Assembly (NCBI RefSeq): GCF_019052365.1
Contig: NZ_JAHQUY010000004.1
Location: 10,262 to 74,261, forward strand
DNA length: 64,000 bases
From: Leyella stercorea
GTDB taxonomy: Bacteria; Bacteroidota; Bacteroidia; Bacteroidales; Bacteroidaceae
Reading direction: 5' to 3'
In this document: in pieces, positions 26,400-37,506 of the stretch
How the letters are laid out: each line of letters opens with the position of its first letter
Position numbering within the stretch: position 1 is the stretch's first letter
The notes under the pieces: model-generated
What the model saw: the letters and a program-made list of their open reading frames with translations, nothing else
The model's database searches: none
Told to the model about the DNA's origin: nothing
Program-made: the position numbers and the translations under genes

Positions 26400-26543
26400 C
26401 GCCGGATTGCGTTCGCCGCCCGATCAGATTGCGTTCGCCGCCCAATCGGATTGCGTTCGCCGCCCGATTGGATTGCGTTCGCCGCCCGATTGGATTGCGT
26501 TCGGTGCCCGATCAGATTGCGTTCGCCGCCCGACGACTCGGCG
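26400..26543 (+). repeat. 22-bp tandem repeat cluster B
   Basis: A shortened unit at 26400-26413 is followed by five full units (26414, 26436, 26458, 26480, 26502) and a partial unit to 26543. Units start CGCCGCCCGATCAGATTGCG; same family as clusters A and C. Within 26315-26717 there is no gene. Confidence 0.9.
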
Positions 26544-26556
26544 TGAGCTTTTAGCA

Positions 26557-26694
26557 GTAGGAGGCTACGGCATTCTTGCCGTAGCCATAGCCAATAGCCG
26601 TTGTCATTGTCATTGCCATTGCCAATAGCCGTAGTCATTGCCAATAATAGTTGTAGCGACTAATGGCTACGGCAGGAATGCCGTAGCCTCCTAC
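26557..26694. repeat. 30-bp inverted repeat with repetitive loop
   Basis: 26557-26586 and 26665-26694 are complementary at 29 of 30 positions (arm begins GTAGGAGGCTACGGCATTC). The 78-bp loop is made of ATTGCCAAT/GTCATTGCC-type words. It lies next to repeat cluster B and 24 bp beyond the nudC stop codon, so it could act as a terminator; a MITE is also possible. Confidence 0.8.
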
Positions 26695-26717
26695 GATTGG
26701 TATGCCAACCTTCGCCT

Positions 26718-27488
26718 TTACATATTTCGCTCCAGCCAATCGTCGATGAGCATGCGCGCCAGACTCAGCTTCTCGGGTATCGTAGGCAGCGAGTGCTTGT
26801 TGAACCATCCGCCGCGCGACAGCTCATCGTCCTGTAGCTTCAGCTCTCCGCTCTCGTATTCGGCGAAGAAGCCCACCATCAGTCCGCAAGGGTAGGGCCA
26901 GGGCTGCGACTTGAAGTATCGCAGATTCTTTATCTTGAGCTGCGTCTCCTCCATCACCTCGCGTCTTACAGCCTCCTCCAGCGATTCGCCCGTCTCCACG
27001 AAGCCCGCTATACAGCCGTAGAAGTCGGTCTTGAAGTTGCGCGCGTGCACCAGCAGCAGGTCGTCGCCGCGGTTGATGAGCACGATGATAGCCGTGGCAA
27101 GCTGCGGCCAAACCGTCTTGCCGCAGTTGGGGCAGCGCTTCGATATGTCGGTGTCCATCTCCATCGGCGAGCCGCAGACGCCGCAGAAGCGCGTGTTGCG
27201 GTCCCAGTAGATCAGCTCCTGTGCCTTGCCCGCCTTGAGGTAGAGCGGCAGCGAGAGCTTGTAGAACGACTGGCGCAGTCCGCACATCTCGTAGCGCGGG
27301 TCGTCGGGCGCCTCAGCTATGGCGAGAGCCTTCACGGCAGTGCCGTCGTCCATAGGCGAAACGTTAAGAATGTGAGCGTCGGCAGCCACGCTTACTGGAG
27401 GCTCCTCGCCGCTCGGAATGGTGTGAGTGCCGTCGGTGCGTCGCTCCAGGAGCACGTCTCCGCGACAGAAAACAAACCAATATGCCAT
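26718..27488 (-). CDS. nudC: NAD+ diphosphatase NudC (NADH pyrophosphatase)
   Basis: 256 residues. Order: an N-terminal NUDIX-like region (about 1-95), a zinc ribbon (CGVCGSPMEMD ... KRCPNCGK), then the Nudix domain with GFVETGESLEEAVRREVMEE (Nudix box) and the NudC signature SQPWPYPCGLM. It cleaves NADH or NAD+ (and NAD caps on RNA) to NMN(H) and AMP. Cytoplasmic. The promoter region is shared with the divergent nhaD-like gene; CAAAGTTA at 27521-27528 is a candidate -7 element for nudC. Confidence 0.93.
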   Translation of the reverse strand: MAYWFVFCRGDVLLERRTDGTHTIPSGEEPPVSVAADAHILNVSPMDDGTAVKALAIAEAPDDPRYEMCGLRQSFYKLSLPLYLKAGKAQELIYWDRNTRFCGVCGSPMEMDTDISKRCPNCGKTVWPQLATAIIVLINRGDDLLLVHARNFKTDFYGCIAGFVETGESLEEAVRREVMEETQLKIKNLRYFKSQPWPYPCGLMVGFFAEYESGELKLQDDELSRGGWFNKHSLPTIPEKLSLARMLIDDWLERNM

Positions 27489-27520
27489 ACGTTATTGAAA
27501 TTAAATTGAAGTTAGTGGTA

Positions 27521-27528
27521 CAAAGTTA
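27521..27528 (-). promoter_or_regulatory. Candidate -7 element for nudC
   Basis: Reads TAACTTTG on the minus strand, 33 bp upstream of the start codon. No clear -33 element. Confidence 0.4.
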
Positions 27529-27558
27529 ATGCTTTTTAGATAAAAAAAAGATGAATTC

Positions 27559-27588
27559 TTGTATAATCGAAAGAATTTTGTACCTTTG
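27559..27588 (+). promoter_or_regulatory. Bacteroidota-type promoter for the NhaD-like antiporter gene
   Basis: TTG at 27559-27561, 19 bp, then TACCTTTG at 27581-27588, the ideal spacing. The start codon follows at 27622. Confidence 0.7.
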
Positions 27589-27621
27589 CAATCATCAAAA
27601 CCTTTGTAGGAATACTACATT

Positions 27622-28995
27622 ATGATACTATTAATCATTACGATACTGGTTATTGGTTCTATTCTGATAGCTACAGAAAAGTACACCAATATAAACAAAG
27701 CTGCGGTTGCCATCTTTGTAGGCACACTCGGCTGGATACTCTATGTATGTTTCGGCGCCGACTTCGTGATGGGGCATCACGCTGTCGACTATGCTACGTT
27801 CCTCGACGGAGCCGAATCGTCGTCGGCAGAGGTGAAGCAGTTCATCGCCTACAACGTGTTCCTCAAGTACGTAGGCAAAGCCTCGGAGATAGTGCTCTTC
27901 CTGCTCGCCACGATGGTTATCGTGGAGATACTGCAGAACAACGGATGCTTCGACTTTATATCCCAGCTGCTGCGAACGCGCAGCAGCCAACGCATGCTTT
28001 GGACGCTCTCCGTCGTCACCTTCCTTATCTCAGCCAACCTCGACAACCTCACCACGACGGTGATGATGCTCACCATCATGCACGACGTGGTGATACGCCA
28101 GCGGCAGCGCGTGTTGCTCGGCTGTGCCATAGTGATATCAGCCAACTGCGGCGGAGCGCTCACCGTTATCGGCGACCCGTCGGGCATCGTGCTCTGGAAC
28201 ATGGGCGCCGTCACAGCCACCAACTTCTCGGCTTCGATGGCGCTGCCCTGTCTCATAGCGTGGCTCGTGCCCATCTTCTGGATAGGCCGCCAGCTGCCCA
28301 CGCGCATCGAGACGCAATGGATAGTGCTGCCTTATCGCGGCGACGACACACGCCTTAAGGTGTGGCAGCGCCTCGTGATGCTCTTCGTGGGCATCGGTGG
28401 ACTGTGGTTCATCCCCACGTTCCATAGCATCACTAAGCTCAGCCCGTTCCTCGGAGCGCTCTGCGTGCTCTGCGTGCTCTGGATTGTGAACGAGATAGTA
28501 AATCGCAAGCTCATGAACGCCGACGAGATGATACAGCGCCGCGTGCCGCGCGTGCTGCAGTACGGCGTCATACAGATGATGCTCTTCGTGCTCGGCATAA
28601 TGCTCATCGTGGGCTTCGTGAAGGAGACAGGCGTGGCCACACAGATGGCACAGGCGGCAGACAGGTATATGGGCAACGTGCTCGTGCTCGGCTTCTTCAC
28701 GCAGATGCTCAGCAGCGTGCTCGACAGCTTCATGTCGCTCATGACGATGGTCTCGATGCACGACGTGGCAGACGGAGTACAGAATGTGCTCTACGCTCAG
28801 AACGGAGCCTTCTGGAAGATGATGGCGTACGCATCGGCTGTAGGCGGCAACATCTTCTGCATCGGAAGCGTCACCGGACTGGCGCTGATGAAGATGGAGC
28901 GCATACCGCTCGGCTGGTATGCAAAGAATGTAGGCATGGTGGCGTTCATCGCCGCCACAGCCGGACTCGTCGCAATGTACTTCATCGTGGCGTAG
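27622..28995 (+). CDS. NhaD-type Na+/H+ antiporter
   Basis: 457 residues with about 11-12 membrane helices, no signal peptide. Family motifs: LISANLDNLTTTVMMLTIMH and AIVISANCGGALTVIGDPSG, which correspond to the conserved Asp-Asn pair and the GG..T.IGDP motif of NhaD/ArsB-like (SLC13-superfamily) carriers. It would exchange Na+ or Li+ for protons at the inner membrane. It has its own promoter and precedes pfkA and the ATP synthase operon. Na+-NQR in the same window supplies the sodium gradient it could use or balance. Confidence 0.82.
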   Translation: MILLIITILVIGSILIATEKYTNINKAAVAIFVGTLGWILYVCFGADFVMGHHAVDYATFLDGAESSSAEVKQFIAYNVFLKYVGKASEIVLFLLATMVIVEILQNNGCFDFISQLLRTRSSQRMLWTLSVVTFLISANLDNLTTTVMMLTIMHDVVIRQRQRVLLGCAIVISANCGGALTVIGDPSGIVLWNMGAVTATNFSASMALPCLIAWLVPIFWIGRQLPTRIETQWIVLPYRGDDTRLKVWQRLVMLFVGIGGLWFIPTFHSITKLSPFLGALCVLCVLWIVNEIVNRKLMNADEMIQRRVPRVLQYGVIQMMLFVLGIMLIVGFVKETGVATQMAQAADRYMGNVLVLGFFTQMLSSVLDSFMSLMTMVSMHDVADGVQNVLYAQNGAFWKMMAYASAVGGNIFCIGSVTGLALMKMERIPLGWYAKNVGMVAFIAATAGLVAMYFIVA

Positions 28996-29083
28996 CGCAC
29001 GGCAAGTACATATATAATAATGTATAAGAAACATAATAGAAACAGAATATTAACAACAAAACCAATATAATAATTTAATAGCA

Positions 29084-30061
29084 ATGGCAAGAGTTAAGAC
29101 TATAGGTGTGCTCACCTCAGGTGGCGACGCACCAGGTATGAATGCTGCTATCAGAGCGGTGACACGTGCAGGTATCTGCAACGGATTTAACATAAAAGGC
29201 ATCTATCGCGGATACGACGGACTCATCAACGGCGAGATAGAAGAATTCACCACAGAGAACGTCAGCGGCATCATCATGTCGGGCGGTACAATCCTGAAGA
29301 CAGCACGCTCAAAGGAATTCATGACAGACGAAGGCAAGGAGAAGGCTTACCAGCAGATGCAGGAACACGGCATCGACGCCCTCGTCGTCATAGGCGGTAA
29401 CGGCTCGCTCACCGGCGCAATGGAGTTCGCTAAGAAGTTCGACGTCTGCTGCATCGGTCTGCCCGGCACAATCGACAACGACCTCTACGGCACCGACTCT
29501 ACAATCGGATACGACACCACAATGAACACCATCGTAGAGTGCGTAGACCGCATCCGCGACACAGCGCAGAGCCACGAGCGCATCTTCTTCATCGAAGTGA
29601 TGGGCCGCGACGCAGGCTTCCTCGCACAGAACTCAGCCATCGCAAGCGGCGCTGAGGCAGCCATCATCCCCGAAGACTCTACCGACGTCGACCAGTTGGC
29701 ACGCTTCATGGAGCGCGGCATCCGCAAGTCGAAGAAGAGCTGCATCGTCATCGTGTCTGAAAGCCCGAAGTGCGGCGCCATGTACTACGCAGAGCGCGTG
29801 CGCAACGAGTTCCCGCAGTACGACGTGCGCGTCTCTATCCTCGGCCACTTGCAGCGCGGCGGACGCCCGTCGGCACACGACCGCATCCTCGCATCGCGCA
29901 CCGGCGTTGGCGCTATCGAAGCTATCGTCCAGGGACAGCGCAACGTGATGATCGGCGTGCGCAACAATGAAATCGTATACGTTCCGCTGAGCGAGGCTAT
30001 CCGCAGCGACAAGCCGTTCGACCGCAAACTCATTCAGGTGCTCGACGAACTCAGCATCTAA
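29084..30061 (+). CDS. pfkA: 6-phosphofructokinase
   Basis: 325 residues, typical for a single-domain PfkA, the enzyme of fructose-6-phosphate to fructose-1,6-bisphosphate in glycolysis. Motifs: [28 protein letters not shown], the TIDND active-site block (Asp131, Asp133), MGRDAGFLA, and the terminal [15 protein letters not shown]. The nucleotide-binding loop reads GGNGS: Asn106 stands where E. coli-type enzymes have the Mg-binding Asp103 (GGDGS), while the Gly after it favours ATP over PPi. It begins 88 bp after the nhaD-like gene. Confidence 0.93.
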   Translation: MARVKTIGVLTSGGDAPGMNAAIRAVTRAGICNGFNIKGIYRGYDGLINGEIEEFTTENVSGIIMSGGTILKTARSKEFMTDEGKEKAYQQMQEHGIDALVVIGGNGSLTGAMEFAKKFDVCCIGLPGTIDNDLYGTDSTIGYDTTMNTIVECVDRIRDTAQSHERIFFIEVMGRDAGFLAQNSAIASGAEAAIIPEDSTDVDQLARFMERGIRKSKKSCIVIVSESPKCGAMYYAERVRNEFPQYDVRVSILGHLQRGGRPSAHDRILASRTGVGAIEAIVQGQRNVMIGVRNNEIVYVPLSEAIRSDKPFDRKLIQVLDELSI

Positions 30062-30170
30062 TACAGCGCAAATAAAGCAGTGGCGTAAGCGTAATTTGTA
30101 GATTTCTGCTACAAAATTTGTATATTTGGAACTGGAAAGTACAATTAATATTAAATAGTTTTTTCAATAA

Positions 30171-31748
<1,578 letters not shown>

Positions 31749-31774
31749 CATCACATCATTAATGTTTTGTATCT

Positions 31775-32017
31775 ATGAGTTTGAATTTGAAAATCGTTTC
31801 CCCCGAAAAGGTGGTATATGACGGAGCCGTGGAGCGCGTTGTCGTTCCGGGCACAAGCGGCGAGTTCGAGATTCTCGTCAACCACGCGCCTATCATCTCC
31901 ACCCTCGAAAAGGGAAAGCTCGTCTATCAAGACTCTGAAGGTCAGCACGAACTGATGGTTAACGGCGGTTTCGTTGAAGTGCAGAAGAACAACGTGAACA
32001 TCTGTGTTGAACTCTGA
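31775..32017 (+). CDS. atpC: ATP synthase F1 subunit epsilon (short form)
   Basis: 80 residues only. It contains the N-terminal beta-sandwich (LKIVSPEKVVYDGAVERVVV, SGEFEILVNHAPIISTL, VNGGFVEVQ) but ends right after it, without the C-terminal two-helix domain that inhibits ATP hydrolysis in E. coli and Bacillus. It links beta/gamma to the c-ring. The next frame begins 16 bp downstream. Confidence 0.93.
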   Translation: MSLNLKIVSPEKVVYDGAVERVVVPGTSGEFEILVNHAPIISTLEKGKLVYQDSEGQHELMVNGGFVEVQKNNVNICVEL

Positions 32018-32033
32018 CGAAACGGACAATAAC

Positions 32034-32459
32034 ATGTTGAAAGAAGAAATAAAAGGCATCAGCCGCCGATACATCATCCAGTCGCTTTGCATGCTGGCAG
32101 TTGTCACGCTGATACCCCTGCTGCTCTCATTGCTGACAAACGTCGGCGACCTTACGGCGCCTACCATTGTAGCATTGGTGTTCGCAGCAGTGGTGGAGAC
32201 GGTAGACGCTCTCGTATGGGGCAAGGTGCGACAGGCTGGCGAAGACGGCTTGCCCACATTCTACACCGCCGTGTCGGGCTTTCGTATGTTGTTGGCATTG
32301 GCAACCTTAGTTGTGTGCTACTTCGTGGTAGGTCGTGACGCGATGATGGAGTACTGCCTGGTGTTCATCGGCTACTATTTCGCCATAATGACACACCACT
32401 CGGTGTTCTTCGCGCGCATATCAAATTCTCACACATCGTGTGACAATGAAAACAAATAA
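32034..32459 (+). CDS. Small membrane protein in the AtpI-like position of the ATP synthase operon
   Basis: 141 residues from ATG 32034; an earlier in-frame start (32004) would overlap atpC and was not chosen. It has four hydrophobic helices (LCMLAVVTLIPLLLSLL; APTIVALVFAAVVETVDALV; GFRMLLALATLVVCYFVV; YCLVFIGYYFAIMTHHSVFF). There is no strong family match by eye. The position between epsilon and a subunits suggests an AtpI/UncI-like or c-ring assembly role, which is inference. It overlaps or abuts atpB, depending on the start chosen for that gene. Confidence 0.75.
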   Translation: MLKEEIKGISRRYIIQSLCMLAVVTLIPLLLSLLTNVGDLTAPTIVALVFAAVVETVDALVWGKVRQAGEDGLPTFYTAVSGFRMLLALATLVVCYFVVGRDAMMEYCLVFIGYYFAIMTHHSVFFARISNSHTSCDNENK

Positions 32460-32463
32460 TATA

Positions 32464-33510
32464 ATGAAACAGATAAGGTCATTAATCGTACTCTTGGTAG
32501 TGATGCTCATGCCGCTCGCGGCTAACGCCTCGCATCAGAAAGAGGGACAGATCGACATACCGGAGATGGTTCTTGAGCACCTTTCCGACTCATACGAGTG
32601 GCATATCGCTTCGTACGAGGGAAAGAACCTAAGCATACCATTGCCCATAATCGTACGCAGTTCGGCTACAGGCGACTGGACGCTGTGTACTGCGGAGAGT
32701 CTGCCTGCCAACTACTTCTTCGATGCAGCGCATCATGGCAAGATCTACGAGAAGATGCCCGACGGCACAAGCGTAAGACCGCTCGACCTGAGCATAACAA
32801 AGACCGTAGCACAGATATGGATTGTTGTGTTCGTGCTCATCGCTGTCTTCCTCTCTTGCGCTCGTTGGTATAAGAACAAAGACGAGAAGAGCGAGGCTCC
32901 GAGAGGATTTGTCGGTTTGATGGAAATGTTCGTCATGACTATCTACGACGATGTTATCAAGGCTGCAATCGGCGAGAAACACTTCAAGCCGTTCGCTCCC
33001 TACTTGCTCACAGTGTTCTTCTTCATCTTCACAACCAACTTGTTGGGACTCCTCCCGATATTCCCCGGCGGAGCTAACGTGACTGGCAATATCAACATCA
33101 CGTTCTTCCTCGCATTGTGTACGATGATTGCTATCAACCTGTTCGGCAAAAAGGAGTACTGGAAGGATATCTTCTGGCCGCATGTACCGGTGTTCCTGAA
33201 GGCTCCGGTGCCGTTGATGCCAGTGATTGAGTTCTTCGGCGTGTTTACAAAGCCGTTCGCTCTCATGGTGCGTCTCTTTGCCAACATGATGGCAGGACAC
33301 GCCATTATCCTTAGCTTCACTTGCGTCATCTTCCTCGGATGGTCGATGGGCGTTGGTTATGGCATCGGACTGAACACCGTGAGCGTCATCATGATGCTGT
33401 TCATGAACATGCTTGAGGTGCTTGTAGCATTCATTCAGGCTTATGTCTTCACGCTGCTGAGTGCAGTCTTCATCGGACTGGCTCAGAAGGACGAGGAGGC
33501 AGAGGCTTAA
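32464..33510 (+). CDS. atpB: ATP synthase F0 subunit a
   Basis: 348 residues from ATG 32464; ATG 32446 and GTG 32440 are alternative in-frame starts. Unusually, the protein begins with a signal-peptide-like segment (MKQIRSLIVLLVVMLMPLAA) and a soluble region of about 80 residues before the membrane helices. The core has VIEFFGVFTKPFALMVRLFA and NMMAGHAIIL with the conserved Arg for proton transfer, and NMLEVLVAFIQAYVFTLLSA. Subunit a forms the half-channels of F0. The N-terminal extension occurs in other Bacteroidota. Confidence 0.93.
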   Translation: MKQIRSLIVLLVVMLMPLAANASHQKEGQIDIPEMVLEHLSDSYEWHIASYEGKNLSIPLPIIVRSSATGDWTLCTAESLPANYFFDAAHHGKIYEKMPDGTSVRPLDLSITKTVAQIWIVVFVLIAVFLSCARWYKNKDEKSEAPRGFVGLMEMFVMTIYDDVIKAAIGEKHFKPFAPYLLTVFFFIFTTNLLGLLPIFPGGANVTGNINITFFLALCTMIAINLFGKKEYWKDIFWPHVPVFLKAPVPLMPVIEFFGVFTKPFALMVRLFANMMAGHAIILSFTCVIFLGWSMGVGYGIGLNTVSVIMMLFMNMLEVLVAFIQAYVFTLLSAVFIGLAQKDEEAEA

Positions 33511-33562
33511 AAAACTTAAGAGAATAAATATTAACAATAAAAATAATAATTTAAAAAACTAA

Positions 33563-33811
<249 letters not shown>

Positions 33812-33839
33812 GAACAGGTCATCGTGTAAATTATAGCAA

Positions 33840-34358
33840 ATGAATTTTGATACATTACCATCAATATTAAATCCTGATCTCGGACTCCTCTTCTGGATGC
33901 TGTTGGCATTCCTTGTGGTGTTCTTCGTATTGGCACGTTGGGGTTTCCCTGCCATTATTGTAATGGTGGACAAGCGCAGTGCGTACATCAACGAGAGCTT
34001 GAAGAAGGCTGAACAGGCCGCTTCACAACTCGAGAACATCAAGCAAGAGAGCGAGGCTATGCTTCAGGAAGCACGAGAGAAGCAGGCCTCTATACTGAAA
34101 GAGGCTGCTGCTACTCGTGATGCTATTGTGGAGAAAGCTCAGGAGAAGGCGCGAGAGGAGAGTGCACGCATCCTCGGCGAGGCGAAAGCCGAGATCGAGG
34201 CGCAGAAGCAGGCTGCCATCGGCGAGCTCCGTGAGCAAGTAGCCATATTGAGTGTCGAGGTATCGGAGAAGATTCTCAGAAAGAAGCTCGGCACTGATGC
34301 AGCACAGATGGATTACATTAATCAGATGCTTGACGAGGTTACATTAAATAATAAATAA
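33840..34358 (+). CDS. atpF: ATP synthase F0 subunit b
   Basis: 172 residues: one N-terminal membrane helix (LGLLFWMLLAFLVVFFVLAR) and a long charged coiled coil with heptad pattern (EQAASQLENIKQESEAMLQE onward), forming the stator stalk. Ends in a region that contacts delta. Spacing to atpH is 9 bp. Confidence 0.95.
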   Translation: MNFDTLPSILNPDLGLLFWMLLAFLVVFFVLARWGFPAIIVMVDKRSAYINESLKKAEQAASQLENIKQESEAMLQEAREKQASILKEAAATRDAIVEKAQEKAREESARILGEAKAEIEAQKQAAIGELREQVAILSVEVSEKILRKKLGTDAAQMDYINQMLDEVTLNNK

Positions 34359-34367
34359 GTGTAGGCT

Positions 34368-34901
34368 ATGGATTTAGGATTAATATCGGTAAGATATGCC
34401 CGGGCCTTGCTTAAGGCTGGCATTGAGGCGAGTGTTTCTGACCGCGTGTATAGCGATATGCTCACGGTGCTGGAGAGCTATGCCAAGGTGCCGCAGCTCA
34501 AGGCTACCATAGACAATCCGATGCTGTCGAGACAGCAGAAGGAAGACTTGCTGATAGCTGCGGCAGGCGGCGCTCCATGCGAACTCACACGTACGTTCTT
34601 CGGACTCGTACTGAAGGAGGGGCGTGAGCGTATCATGCAATTTATAGCTAACTCGTTTATTACGTTGTACAGAAAGCATAACAATCTAATTAGTGCTAAA
34701 TTAACTACCGCCACAACTCTCGACTCGCAGACTGAGGCGAAGTTGCGTCGGTTGGTAGAAAGTAAGACAAATGGCACTGTTGAGTTCAAGACAGACGTGA
34801 AGCCCGAACTTATTGGCGGATTCGTACTCGAGTACGACACCTATCGTATGGACGCAAGCGTGAAGTCGCAGCTCAACACCATATTGTCGCAGCTTAATTA
34901 A
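34368..34901 (+). CDS. atpH: ATP synthase F1 subunit delta
   Basis: 177 residues. The start MDLGLISVRYARALLKAGIE and the C-terminal TATTLDSQTEAKLRRLVESK with ELIGGFVLEYDTYRMDASVK are diagnostic of OSCP/delta, which ties the b-stalk to the top of F1. It lies between atpF and atpA with short spacers. Confidence 0.95.
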   Translation: MDLGLISVRYARALLKAGIEASVSDRVYSDMLTVLESYAKVPQLKATIDNPMLSRQQKEDLLIAAAGGAPCELTRTFFGLVLKEGRERIMQFIANSFITLYRKHNNLISAKLTTATTLDSQTEAKLRRLVESKTNGTVEFKTDVKPELIGGFVLEYDTYRMDASVKSQLNTILSQLN

Positions 34902-34919
34902 ATAAAGATTAATTTTCTT

Positions 34920-36506
34920 ATGTCAGATAAAATTAAACCAAGCGAAGTGTCACAGGTGCTCCTCGAGCAGCTTAAGGGCCTTAACAACGGCAACAAGTTC
35001 GACGAGGTGGGCACTGTGCTCGAAGTGAGCGACGGCGTAGCGCGTATCTACGGCTTGCGCAACGCTGAAGCCAACGAGCTTCTCGAATTCGAGAACGGCA
35101 CAATGGCTATCGTCATGAACTTGGAGGAGGACAACGTAGGTTGTGTGCTTCTCGGTTCTACCGACGGTATCAAGGAGGGCATGGTGGTAAAGCGTACGAA
35201 GCGTATCGCGTCTATCAACGTGAACGACAATATGCTCGGTCGTGTCATCAATCCTCTTGGTCAGGCCATCGACGGTAAGGGCGCTATCGACCTTACCGAC
35301 TCTTTCGAGATGCCGCTCGACCGCAAGGCTCCTGGTGTGATCTATCGCCAGCCGGTGAAGGAACCGCTGCAGACAGGTCTGAAGTCGGTCGACTCGATGA
35401 TTCCTATCGGACGTGGTCAGCGCGAGCTTATCATCGGCGACCGTCAGACCGGTAAGACCGCCATTGCTGTCGACACCATCATCAACCAGAAGAGTTTCTA
35501 CGAGGCTGGCAAGCCTGTATATTGTATATATGTGGCAATCGGTCAGAAGGCATCTACCGTTGCGGCTCTCGTAGAGAACCTCAAGCAGCATGGCGCTATG
35601 CCTTATACTATCGTTGTTGCGGCTACGGCTGCCGACCCGGCTGCCATGCAGTACTACGCACCATTTGCGGGTGCTGCTATCGGCGAGTACTTCCGCGACC
35701 GTGGCTACTCGGCTCTCGTTGTGTACGACGACCTTTCGAAGCAGGCTGTTGCCTACCGTGAGGTGTCGCTGATTCTGCGCCGTCCTTCTGGACGTGAGGC
35801 TTATCCTGGCGACGTGTTCTACTTGCACAGCCGCCTCTTGGAGCGCGCTGCACGTATCAACGACCAGCAGGAGGTAGCAGAGCAGATGAACGACCTGCCG
35901 GAGTGCATGAAGGGTCATGTGAAGGGTGGTGGTTCGCTCACAGCGCTTCCTATCATCGAGACCCAGGCTGGCGACGTGTCGGCTTACATTCCGACAAACG
36001 TTATCTCTATCACCGACGGTCAGATCTACCTTGAGAGCGACCTCTTCAACCAGGGCTTCCGTCCTGCCGTTAACGTAGGTATCTCGGTATCGCGTGTAGG
36101 TGGTTCGGCTCAGATCAAGAGTATGAAGAAGGTTGCCGGTACGTTGAAGATTGATATGGCTCAGTATCGTGAGCTTGAGGCCTTCTCTAAGTTCTCGAGC
36201 GACATGGATGCCGTTACAGCCATGACTATCGACCGCGGACGCAAGAACAACCAGCTTCTCATACAGCCTCAGTATTCACCGATGCCTGTAGGCGAGCAGA
36301 TTGCTATCATCTATTGCGGTACGCACGGATTGATGCACGCTGTGCCGGTAGAGAAGGTGCGCGAGTGCCAGGAGGCGTTCCTCGAGAAGATGCGCTCTGT
36401 TCATCAGGACGTCATCGATGCTCTCGGAAGCGGAAAGCTCGACGAACAGCTCACTGCTACCATCGAACAGACAATGGCCGACATCTCTGGTCAGTATAAA
36501 AACTAA
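34920..36506 (+). CDS. atpA: ATP synthase F1 subunit alpha
   Basis: 528 residues. Nucleotide-binding but non-catalytic. Walker A-type [20 protein letters not shown], the signature region [20 protein letters not shown], and [20 protein letters not shown] with the arginine finger for the neighbouring beta site. N-terminal [16 protein letters not shown] binds delta. It is 6 bp from atpG. Confidence 0.97.
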   Translation: MSDKIKPSEVSQVLLEQLKGLNNGNKFDEVGTVLEVSDGVARIYGLRNAEANELLEFENGTMAIVMNLEEDNVGCVLLGSTDGIKEGMVVKRTKRIASINVNDNMLGRVINPLGQAIDGKGAIDLTDSFEMPLDRKAPGVIYRQPVKEPLQTGLKSVDSMIPIGRGQRELIIGDRQTGKTAIAVDTIINQKSFYEAGKPVYCIYVAIGQKASTVAALVENLKQHGAMPYTIVVAATAADPAAMQYYAPFAGAAIGEYFRDRGYSALVVYDDLSKQAVAYREVSLILRRPSGREAYPGDVFYLHSRLLERAARINDQQEVAEQMNDLPECMKGHVKGGGSLTALPIIETQAGDVSAYIPTNVISITDGQIYLESDLFNQGFRPAVNVGISVSRVGGSAQIKSMKKVAGTLKIDMAQYRELEAFSKFSSDMDAVTAMTIDRGRKNNQLLIQPQYSPMPVGEQIAIIYCGTHGLMHAVPVEKVRECQEAFLEKMRSVHQDVIDALGSGKLDEQLTATIEQTMADISGQYKN

Positions 36507-36512
36507 TTGCTT

Positions 36513-37478
36513 ATGCCGTCGCTCAAAGAGATTAAAAACCGATTATCATCTGTCAACAGCACACGTAAGATTACGAGTGCGATGAAGATGGTGGCTTCCT
36601 CTAAGCTGCATCATGCGCAGACGATGATTGAGAATATGCTTCCGTACGAGACTCTCCTGGAACATATCCTCAAGACGTTCCTTGCATCGGAGACCGATGC
36701 ACGCACGGTGCTCAACGAGGTGAGACCGGTAAAGCGCGTGGCATTGGTGGTATATGCGTCTAACAGCAGCCTGTGCGGAGGCTTCAACGCCAACGTGATA
36801 CGCCTCCTGCAGCATGTTGTGGACGAGTATGCCGAATTGGGCAAGGAGAACATTGTTGTCTACCCGATTGGCCGCAAGGTGGCTGAGAAGGCGGTAAAGA
36901 TGGGCCTTAACGTGGCGGGCGACTTCACGGCGCTTGCCGAGAAGCCCAACGCCAACGACTGCATCACCATAGCGCGCGAGCTGGGCGAGAAGTTCATTAG
37001 CGGCGAGTTCGACCGCGTAGAGATGATTTACCACCACTTCAAGAGTGCTGGTTCGCAGATTCTCACACGCAAGCCGTTCCTGCCTATCGACATCGAAGAG
37101 GAGCTTAAACGCGACCATGAGCGCGACCTTACTTCAAACGTCACTACAAAGAAGGCGCAGGAGTACATCAAGCGCAAGGAGGAGGAGAAGAAACGCGAGG
37201 AGAAGGAAGCTGTGCCGCTCAACGACAACTTCCTCGTGGAGCCGGATATGAACACCGTGCTCACGAAGCTCATCCCGAAGTATCTCCATCTGATGGTCTA
37301 TACGGCGCTGCTCGACAGCATCGCCAGCGAGCATGCGGCGCGTATGGTTGCCATGCAGACCGCTACGGACAATGCTGACGAGATTCTGCGCGAGCTCAAT
37401 CTGCAGTACAACAAGAGCCGTCAGCAGGCCATCACAAGCGAGTTGCTCGACATCGTTGGTGGAAGCATCAACAACTAA
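36513..37478 (+). CDS. atpG: ATP synthase F1 subunit gamma
   Basis: 321 residues from ATG 36513 (MPSLKEIKNRLSSVNSTRKI). An in-frame TTG two codons earlier was not chosen. It has the N- and C-terminal coiled coil of the rotor (ITSAMKMVASSKLHHAQ; EILRELNLQYNKSRQQAITS) and the central Rossmann-like domain (SNSSLCGGFNANV). A strongly charged insert at about residues 205-232 (KRKEEEKKREEKEA core) makes it about 30 residues longer than the E. coli protein. Last gene of the operon; a terminator follows. Confidence 0.95.
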   Translation: MPSLKEIKNRLSSVNSTRKITSAMKMVASSKLHHAQTMIENMLPYETLLEHILKTFLASETDARTVLNEVRPVKRVALVVYASNSSLCGGFNANVIRLLQHVVDEYAELGKENIVVYPIGRKVAEKAVKMGLNVAGDFTALAEKPNANDCITIARELGEKFISGEFDRVEMIYHHFKSAGSQILTRKPFLPIDIEEELKRDHERDLTSNVTTKKAQEYIKRKEEEKKREEKEAVPLNDNFLVEPDMNTVLTKLIPKYLHLMVYTALLDSIASEHAARMVAMQTATDNADEILRELNLQYNKSRQQAITSELLDIVGGSINN

Positions 37479-37506
37479 AGGCGCAAGCTCTAACAGATAC
37501 TATAAT

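Noticed and set aside
26557-26694. tRNA or structured RNA from the strong stem
   Set aside because: The arms are a simple long inverted repeat with a low-complexity loop and do not fit a cloverleaf.
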